DNA from: Spinacia oleracea
Lineage: Eukaryota; Streptophyta; Magnoliopsida; Caryophyllales; Amaranthaceae
DNA: 64,000 nt
NCBI RefSeq assembly: GCF_020520425.1
Contig: NC_079492.1
Location: 38,133,542 to 38,197,541, forward strand
Direction of reading: 5' to 3'
The notes under the pieces are model-generated. The model had not been told where the DNA came from and did no database searches. It saw nothing but the letters and a program-made list of their open reading frames with translations. Positions 57,401-64,000 of the stretch are shown piece by piece. Every line of letters starts with the position of its first letter. Position 1 is the first letter of the stretch. The position numbers were made by a program, and so were the translations under genes.

Positions 57401-57853
57401 CAGTGGCGTTTCAGCAGCCTTAGACAAGCACTCAAAAACACGATCGCGAACCTCATCCTCGACCTCGTGTAACATGTCCTCCACACGATCATTATCATCA
57501 TCAATACTATTTTCAACCTCATCGTCATCCTCAAAACAATCGGCTTCCTCTTCCACATAGATAGCTTCTTCTTGTTCATGCACAACATTCTTACTAGAAT
57601 TACCTACGTACACTCCACTCTCACCATGATAAACCCATACATGGTAATTAGGTCTAAAACCACGCATAAATACATGATCTCTAATCACCAAAACATTATT
57701 GACCGTGTTCACATTCTCACAATCGGCACAAGGACAAAAAAACTCTCTGACCCCCGTACTAGCTTGATGTTGCAAAGCACTTATACAGAACTCCGAAACC
57801 CCATGCATGAAATCCTTTGTGTCACGTCTACCATACATCCAACTACGATCCAT
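54458..57853 (-). pseudogene. CACTA TNP2-type transposase (one in-frame stop)
   Basis: A frame of 1131 codons with one TGA at 56974-56972 (codon 294). It begins MDRSWMYGRRDTKDF, the transposase-associated domain, with a Cys pair CPCADC. Next comes the Cys-rich CPNDCLLYHKQYENLDKCPRCG, then the stop, then the TNP2 core (LRHPADSPQWKTID, LCTDGMNPFG, NDFPAYGNLSG, CQTCEDDT). DUF4218 (IRGILPKHVRHTITSL, RWCYPFERHMG) and DUF4216 (DIWELKYGTKLTVGLFWCKW) follow. The TGA replaces a position usually occupied by Arg in HADPDxRKxDG, so a CGA to TGA change is likely. The protein would cut the element at its CACTA ends. Confidence 0.92.
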
Positions 57854-58700
57854 CTCCGCGAACTTCTAAACAAACCAAAACCCCCGTTTAATTGGCATAG
57901 AAAAACAAAAACTCTACCACTTTAGCATATGCATACAAAAGTTGATTTATCGAATGAATGCATGATTCCAAAGGTCCTTATCACTCCAACCTAACCCATC
58001 CTTGAACGTCTAACCCCACTAGTGAATGCATGTCAACTATTCAATTCTAAGGAAAATCCGGCAGCATTTCCCTACTGTTCACCAAGTACACGATGTAGGT
58101 AAGTTATTACCTACATATGTACCCAGAGAACAAAATAGGGAAACGACGAGCCAGTATATTCCTTAGAATTAAAAAGAAGATATACATTCACTTCCTAAGT
58201 GAGATTAGACGTCCAAGAACAGTCCCAAACCGGGGACTATTCAAGACTTACTCCTAACGAGTAAGTCTTGAACGGGTATCTAGGCATATGATGATGATGC
58301 ATTTACTTCTAGCCAATAATGTAAACGGTAAACATATATGCATAAATGCTTGATAATAAAGTGTAAAGGGAGGAAAACTCACCTAAAAAACAATCGACAA
58401 TTGAATTTTCTACTGAAAAGGGTGGGGAAGCGTCTAGCCTGCACATAGGAGCAAAAATCTATTAGATTACAAAAAAGTGAATTGTGTTCTTGATAATAAA
58501 AAGATTTTAGGCCGCATACAGATGAGATCAACAAATTAAAAATAAGGAATTGTGTTCTTGATAATAAAAATATTTTAGGCCTTATTTTCATAACTCATTT
58601 GTTTTCTTCATTTTTATAAAATTTTAAAGTTTAATTAGTTTAGTTTTTAGTTTTCATTATTTATTTATAATTGTATTTGTACTTCTATTTGTATTTCTAA
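57854..58700 (-). other. CACTA 5' region with a cluster of hairpins
   Basis: Upstream of the transposase start. Perfect inverted repeats: ATGTAGGTAA/TTACCTACAT (about 58092-58115), AGTCCC/GGGACT (58221-58238), and TTCAAGACTTACTC/GAGTAAGTCTTGAA (58240-58253 and 58259-58272). An outer pair ATTCTAAGGAA/TTCCTTAGAAT encloses the first. No coding exon. This may be the transposase leader or the remains of a small element. Confidence 0.6.
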
Positions 58701-58701
58701 T

Positions 58702-58702
<1 letters not shown>

Positions 58703-58764
<62 letters not shown>

Positions 58765-58795
58765 GTTGTTGTTATTATTATTGTTGTTATTGTTG

Positions 58796-58841
<46 letters not shown>

Positions 58842-58862
58842 TATTAATGTTATTATAATTAA

Positions 58863-58893
<31 letters not shown>
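58703..58893. repeat. ATT microsatellite
   Basis: Long ATT run with GTT variants in the middle, in the CACTA 5' region. Confidence 0.95.
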
Positions 58894-58903
<10 letters not shown>

Positions 58904-58909
58904 ATTATT

Positions 58910-59750
58910 TTTTATAGCTCCACGATGCCTCTCTCCACCATGCCTCAACCTCCCTCCCACCACCTCCCACCACCACTAAACCACCTCAAGCCACCACCTC
59001 AAGCCACCACCTCCCCCACCACTGAACCGAGTGTTATGCCTCTGCCTCCCTCGTCCCCCTGCATCATCCAATCCCCTCCCACCACCACTGAATCACCTCC
59101 ACCAACTCAACCTCCGAAAATGGATAAACCAAAATAAACCATTTATGCAAAATAGATAAACCATTTTCGCACAAACCAAGCAAAAACAGATAAAATAAGG
59201 GAGTAATTTAACTGAATTACGCAATTACACCATACCTAGGAACATAATCCACCGAAAATGGAGAGAATTGCGTGGTGAGTGAAGAAAATTGCGTGGTGAG
59301 TCGCCGGAAAAGAAAGAGTAGAGGAGGGCATGCCGGACGCCGGTGAAGAAAGACGCAGAGGAGGACGCCGGTGAGTGAAGATAATCGAGATTCAATTCGT
59401 CACTGCCAAGGGTGAGGGTCTGCGAACAACTGCCGGAATCTGGAGGGCGCGAAGAAGACCGGTGAATGCGCCGGTTGGAGGCCGGCAAAGAAGAACGGTC
59501 GGACGGTGGTGATGGTGGTGATGGTGGGCGGTGATGGAGAGAAGAAGAAGAAGGAGAAGAGAGTATGGGTACGTACGGTCGTCTACGTGACTGCTGCAAG
59601 AAATGAAATGAATGTTAGGTTAAGTTGCGCTTGTTTCAAATTGGAGGGAAAATATTATTCATTTAATTTTTTTTATTTTATTTTTAACCATCAAAAGTTG
59701 CACTTGTTGTTTAAGGGCAACCTTTGATGGGCATCCTATAAGCATTTTTC
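58910..59750. other. CACTA right arm, low-complexity DNA
   Basis: A Pro-coding CCACC-rich stretch (58920-59110) and a GC-rich stretch (59260-59570). Both give open frames (for example a Pro-rich 70-codon frame), but composition explains them. They might be a captured host gene piece; I cannot tell. Confidence 0.4.
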
Positions 59751-59758
59751 CTCTAGTG

Positions 59759-59955
59759 ATAACAGGGGAAGCCAGTGCTTCTTATCAGGGGGAACCTTTG
59801 TTCCATATCAGGGGAAGCCAGTGCTTCTTATCAGGGGGAACCTTGGTTCCATATCAGGGGAAGCTAGTGCTTCTTATTAGGGGGAACCTTGGTTCCATAT
59901 CAGGGGAAGTCAGTGCTTCTTATCAGGGGGAGCCTGGGCTCCATATCAGGGGAAC
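59759..59955. repeat. 46-bp minisatellite inside solo LTR B
   Basis: About four units with AGGGGAAGCCAGTGCTTC followed by TATCAGGGGGAACCTTGG. The CACTA element inserted inside this array; one more unit lies on its left at 28443-28490. Copy A has two to three units at 1594-1695. Confidence 0.85.
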
Positions 59956-62530
59956 TTGACCAGTTCTTACACTTTCATTTATTATGTTTCATTTCTTTTA
60001 ATGGAACATTAACCAGTAAAATATCATTCATTCAGGATAGTTCAATAAAACCATTAAATCTCGTTATTTCGTAAAATCATTTCTTTCAGGAATAATAATT
60101 CATTGAATCAATACTTTTCATAAAGCTGCATTATCATAAAACAATTCAATGAAATCATACTTGTAATCCCGCAAATCATAAAACATCATTATAAAACATC
60201 AATCATTCATAACATCATTCTTACATAAATACATTTCGAAGGGATTGCGGGTACTAGCAATAACCGTTACCTCAATTCCACGATTTGCTAAGCCTTTTTC
60301 GTTGGTTGGTTCTTCCTGAGCTCCGAGTTCGATTTCTTTCAAAGTATCAAATTATTAAATTAGTATTAAAACGATAAATACTTTAAAACCAATATTTTAT
60401 AAATAATGAATTCATAGACAGTGAATTTTGAAATAACGAATTTTAAAAAAAATATAATTTTTATAAATTATTGAAAATATTATTAAACGCAATTTCAATC
60501 AAAATTTCATAAATCGATTTACATGAATATTATTTAAATTCCGTTTTTGATAAATAAGGCTAATAATTTATTTTAGTAAAATCAATAATTAAACCTGAAA
60601 ATTAATAAACAATTTTATTAGTAAAATTATTATATCATAGAAATTCATTAAAACGTAAATATTGATAAGTTGAAAATCTGAAATTTTAGATTGTCTTACC
60701 TAAATCCCAAAGATCTAGTGTTGGGCCAGCTTGTGGTTTGGGTTTGGTTAAAGCAATAAAACAAAGTCTGAATTTGGTTTTTGGTTTCTGGAAGTCGACC
60801 AAAAGAGAGAGGGGGTGAGAAACAGGGGGAGCACGAAGAAACAGGGGAAAGCAGGGCACGAGGGAGGAGGAAAGGACGGCGGCGGCTGGGTTCGGATTCT
60901 CGGTGTCGCCGGGTGGTACTGGTGAAGGCGACGGTGGTGGTGGGTGGTTTGTGGCAGCCGAACGACGAGAGAGGGGGGAAGAAAGGCACGACTCAGGGAG
61001 AATAACGGGGCAGTTTGGGGGTGTTTTTGGGCGGTGAAAACGGCGGCTCGCCGGGAAGTATGGGCGGAGATTGATGTGAGGAGTGATAAGGTGGGGGTGG
61101 TGTGGTGGCGCAGCGAGAGAAAAAGAAAATGGAAGGCAGAGGAGGGCAGGGGAGTTGCGACAAGGAGGAGGAGAGCAGGGACAGTGGGTGCGGTGTTGGT
61201 CGACGGTGGTTGGCGGTGATGATGGGCAGTAGCGGTGGTGGAAGACGGTGGTGGCAGTGGTGGTTACAATGGTGGTAGACGGTGGTTGATGGTGGTGGTG
61301 GGTTTGAATCACAGAAAATTGAGATTGAAATTGGAATTGTATTGGGTTTGTTGTTGAAATTCCATCCAAAAATTCTAAATTTGTAAATGGGAAGAGTAAA
61401 GAACAAGGAAATATGCTTGGGGTCCAAGGATTTGAATTTGGAATGAATTGTGGGAATGAAAGAAGTCTCTCCTTCCTGCTTTGTACGTGGAGAGCAAGGG
61501 AAGAGAGCAAAATGGAATTTTGGTTCCTTGAGGGCATTTTCGTAATTTCACAATATTAGGCAAAAATTCAGAAATTGTTGAAATTTTAAGAAATTTATAA
61601 AAATAGAAAAGTTTAAATAAATTAATTCTTTGTAAAATTATCGTTAACGAAAATATATAAATTTTCGTTTATAAATTTAACGTTTAAAGTAAATCGTAAA
61701 AATGATTAAAATAACGAAATTCGATTATTCGTAATTACTTAAAACGAAATCAAGCTAATAAATATTTTTAATTTGAATAAATAAAGTTTAAAATTTTCGG
61801 GGTATAACATTAAAACTTGTATTTTATCACCTAAAAAAAGTTCAAATTTTGTTTTTTACCACCTGAAAATTGAAAAATGGATTAAAATGTTAGGTTGGGC
61901 GCCACAATAACGGTAACATTGCTAATATGTCCTATTTTTCTACGATTTCATGTACTTAACTCTTTTCTCTTCCCCCATTTTCTTATTTTCCCATGAATTC
62001 ACTTAATTTTTCACCACCATTAATTCACAAAATTGACAAAAATTAATGGAAGTAAAGAGAGAAAGGTAAAAGAGTTAAGAAAATCACATATGGAGTGTAA
62101 AAAATTGGAGGGAAATTGAATCAGATAGCCATACATAAACGTTTCATATATTTTTTTCGTTTTCATGTGGTAAAAAACAAGTTCTAATATTTTTTTAGGT
62201 GGTAAAATACTAGTTTTAATTTTATAGGTGGTAAAAAACAATTTTTTGATGTTGATAAGTGGTAAAAAACAACTTGTCCTTCTTATTTATATGACACAAT
62301 TGAGGTTTTGATACTATTCAGACAATCTCCTTTGATTTCAATTTGTGATTTATACTTAAGAAAAAACATAGTCGTGTGGGGTCTTGTTTGATTCGTCTCA
62401 ATAAATATTTTTTAAATATCAACTTTTTAGAAATTTTTCTTATCCATAATTGAAGATATTAATGTTTGAAATCGTGCATTGACAAACGTGACTAAATAAT
62501 TGTGTCATATAAAAAAGAACAGAGGAAGTA

Positions 62531-62837
62531 TATATTAAAACTCCATGCCATCTCTCCACGTATCGCGATGACTTGGCAAGTTACATGATGCGACGCCATG
62601 TCATACACACATTCCCTACTAAAAAATCCATGTTTTGTCGACGTTATGTGCTCGACACTGGGGTAAAGGCGTTAGCACATTATTATACTTCGCGTCTTTT
62701 GGCGACGCCTTTAGACGCCGTCAATTATCTCGCATGTGTTCCGCGTCGAGATATTGGCCATATTGCTAATTCTGACGCACATGCCCTGCACGCGTGGTCT
62801 TCATCCCACGAATTCATTTTAGGGAGAAAAACCCTAC

Positions 62838-62878
<41 letters not shown>
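62531..62878. other. Right flank with CT microsatellite
   Basis: A CpG-rich stretch with ACG and GCG words (62575-62830) looks like part of an unidentified repeat. Then (CT)17 at 62843-62876. An 89-codon frame covers the CpG-rich part but has no recognisable domain. Confidence 0.4.
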
Positions 62879-63547
62879 GAGCGTACACAACCTTGACATG
62901 TTGCTTGGGTCAAGTGATAATTGACAGGACAAAATGACTACAATGTTGACTGTATGCAAGGGTCAAAATTTTATTAACTTGACCCGGGTCGTATATGTGA
63001 CCCAAGGTCAAGTTAATTAAAAATGGATGTGGGGCCAAATAAAGGGCAACTTGCATGGAGCCTAGGAAATAGTTGTTCCTTGTTTGCATACGGAGTGTTA
63101 TTTTAGGCTAATATTGGCTAAAGTTATTTTGCATTGTATGCATGTGTGCATGCATGCAATGCATTTTTTTTTGGGCTCATGTGTTGCCACACATGCAATG
63201 CATCTTTTTTTTTTTTTTAGAAAATTTTCATGATAAGTTTTTTACAATGGCACGTGTGTACAATTTTCAGGATAAGATTTTTACAATGCCACATATGTTA
63301 ATTTAATTTCATATTTATTTATTTGTTAAAATTAATAATTGTGTTTGAAGGTGAATTTAGAGTGGAGTATATGTAAAAGTAAAAAAATAGGTAAGAGAAA
63401 TTAATGACTTTGAGTCAAGATTGTAGAAGAAAAATGAGGGATTTAAGTAAGTGGTATGTCAAGTTAGTGGAAAATGAGGTGGAAGAAGGAGAAGGATGAG
63501 AGATAAATTATTTTTCACTTGACCTTCGGTGAAGGATGCACATGGTC
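62879..63547. mobile_element. Tourist-like (PIF/Harbinger) MITE
   Basis: TTA flanks both ends (62876-62878 and 63548-63550). The left end is GAGCGTACACAACC; the reverse complement of the right end is GACCATGTGCATCC, an imperfect terminal repeat close to the GAGCATGTGCA ends common in plant Tourist-like elements. No coding sequence. Confidence 0.5.
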
Positions 63548-63550
63548 TTA

Positions 63551-63775
63551 GTTCTCAACCCTAACCCCCACACTTTTCATATTCCCAATTCTTATCAAGG
63601 TACCAAAGTGACCCAATCTCCATCAAAAGCATCAATCTCCTCCGTTCCAAATCGTTTTCTAGTTTCATATTTCTTTTTCTTCATTTTTCGGAGTAGATAT
63701 CGCTGAAATTTCTGAGAAATGACCAACGGGGACGTTAAGGCGGTGTCCAGATCGGAGTCGTTAATTATGGGCAAA
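63551..63775 (+). other. Possible 5' end of a host gene, interrupted
   Basis: A CT-rich leader-like stretch (63610-63680) is followed by an ATG at 63724 with a short frame MTNGDVKAVSRSESLIMGK. After about 20 codons the sequence changes to AT-rich DNA with repeated GTCAAA(A/T)AGTACCTTG words, typical of a MITE. It could be a first exon cut by an insertion or a fragment carried with a repeat. I cannot name the gene. Confidence 0.25.
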
Positions 63776-64000
63776 ATTGTCAAAAAGTACCTTGTTTTTG
63801 CCTCAATTTGTGAGCTAGTACCTTATATTTTTTATTTTGTCAAATAGTACCTTGAATTAAAAAATTATTTTAAAAATGGGACCTTACTCCAACATTCCGG
63901 GCATAAATTAACTTTTTCCGGCCAATTTTTCAAATTTCCCTCCAAACTATTGTGCGTGTGCAACAAACAAGCCACAAACTCACGCGTCTTTGCTTTCCTC
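63776..64000. repeat. AGTACCTTG repeat, cut by window end
   Basis: Direct repeats TCAAAAAGTACCTTG and TCAAATAGTACCTTG with TAGTACCTTAT between. It looks like the start of a nonautonomous DNA element; the other end is outside the window. Confidence 0.4.

Larger units (their letters stand above)
28491..59758 (-). mobile_element. Nest level 4: CACTA (En/Spm) element
   Basis: The left end is CACTAGAGGAAAAA and the right end is its reverse complement TTTTTCCTCTAGTG, flanked by the 3-bp duplication ATA (28488-28490 and 59759-59761). Without the copia insertion it is about 14.5 kb. On the minus strand it carries a TNP2-type transposase (57853-54458) and then a TNPA/Ulp1-like gene (53598-29025). Sub-terminal repeats of the word AAGGGCAACTTAT in both orientations sit at the left end. 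Introns hold a 161-bp array and GATC palindromes. Stops and a frameshift in both genes, plus the copia insertion in the second, make it unable to move by itself; other CACTA copies could still mobilise its ends. Confidence 0.93.
27898..61809. mobile_element. Nest level 3: solo LTR, copy B (2.64 kb)
   Basis: Own sequence is 27898-28490 plus 59762-61809, about 2641 bp, flanked by TTAAA on both sides (27893-27897 and 61810-61814). It starts TATAACGCCCCGA (the expected TG has become TA) and ends TCGGGGTATAACA. No internal region or second LTR is present, so it is a solo LTR left by recombination between two LTRs. Copy A at 1591-3643 is the same family. A Pro-rich open frame on the minus strand (60686-61537) comes from its G-rich block and has no partner in copy A, so I do not call it a gene. 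Confidence 0.85.
27833..62279. mobile_element. Nest level 2: Mutator-type MITE
   Basis: Own sequence is 27833-27897 plus 61815-62279, about 530 bp. The terminal inverted repeats are GGACAAATTGTTTTTTACCA on the left and GGACAAGTTGTTTTTTACCA in the reverse complement of the right. The 9-bp target duplication TTCTTATTT (27824-27832 and 62280-62288) is the length made by Mutator-like transposases. A related inverted copy is at 4985-5395. It has no coding sequence. Confidence 0.85.
27815..62528. mobile_element. Nest level 1: Stowaway-like MITE split by all later insertions
   Basis: The left 18 bp (CTTCCTCTATTCTTATTT) and the right part (62289-62528) form one 258-bp element. The left end joined to ATATGACACAATT on the right is the mirror of the right end, whose reverse complement starts CTTCCTCTGTTCTTTTTTAT and continues ATGACACAA. 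TA flanks both ends (27813-27814 and 62529-62530). The ends and TA duplication fit Stowaway. The interior matches the MITE at 4071-4318 in reverse orientation. Confidence 0.75.

Noticed and set aside
58925..59137. Pro-rich small protein in the CACTA right arm
   Set aside because: Simple CCACC-type repeat; no start context or partner exon.
60686..61537. 283-codon Pro-rich frame in solo LTR B
   Set aside because: Comes from CCACC/CCTCC repeats in the LTR; no partner in copy A and no domain.

Overview
This is a plant nuclear window made almost entirely of transposable elements. The only host gene I can fully support is one tRNA-Gly(GCC). The plant assignment rests on several features: an En/Spm (CACTA) element with a TNP2-type transposase plus a Ulp1-like gene, Tat-lineage Ty3/gypsy elements with antisense genes, a plant L1 LINE with an archaeal-type RNase H, Stowaway, Tourist and Mutator MITEs, and a plant-type tRNA. 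Repeated ACGGAGTA/CTCCGT words and the TTCCG-rich copia LTR suggest Caryophyllales (spinach, beet or quinoa relatives), but that is an inference.

Left part (1-27.3 kb). The window opens in the 5' leader and 5' LTR of a minus-strand copia element (1-1590). This element sits inside an LTR of a second family (remainder 1591-3643). After an AT-rich spacer with three small repeats comes G1 (5903-17498), a complete, young Tat-lineage gypsy element. Its two 425-bp LTRs differ at one base and it is flanked by GTTTC. It has a 1917-aa gag-pol on the plus strand and a six-exon antisense gene on the minus strand, which converge on a 46-bp tandem array. A minus-strand L1 LINE follows (19742-27298); it is full length, but ORF1 has two stop codons and ORF2 has one.

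Right part (27.6-62.5 kb). Next to the tRNA gene lies a six-level nest, each level supported by a target-site duplication of the size its superfamily makes. A Stowaway MITE (TA) holds a Mutator-type MITE (9 bp, TTCTTATTT). That holds a 2.64-kb solo LTR (5 bp, TTAAA), which holds a CACTA element (3 bp, ATA; 14.5 kb of its own sequence). The CACTA holds a deleted copia element (5 bp, TACGG), which holds a second Tat-lineage gypsy element, G2 (5 bp, CAAGC). The copia insertion cuts an exon of the CACTA accessory gene, and the exon resumes in frame on the other side. The CACTA introns carry a 161-bp tandem array and three blocks of GATC-rich palindromic repeats.

Far right (62.5-64 kb). This stretch has a CT microsatellite, a Tourist-like MITE and a possible start of a host gene cut by another repeat.

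How the pieces relate. G1 is the only element that looks able to move by itself. G2, CACTA, LINE and copia all carry stops, frameshifts or deletions. Three elements (G1, G2, LINE) carry an archaeal-type RNase H. Both gypsy elements share one plan: gag-pol, tandem array, then an antisense spliced gene. Splice sites and boundaries were read by eye from GT/AG and TG/CA signals and direct repeats; no search was run.
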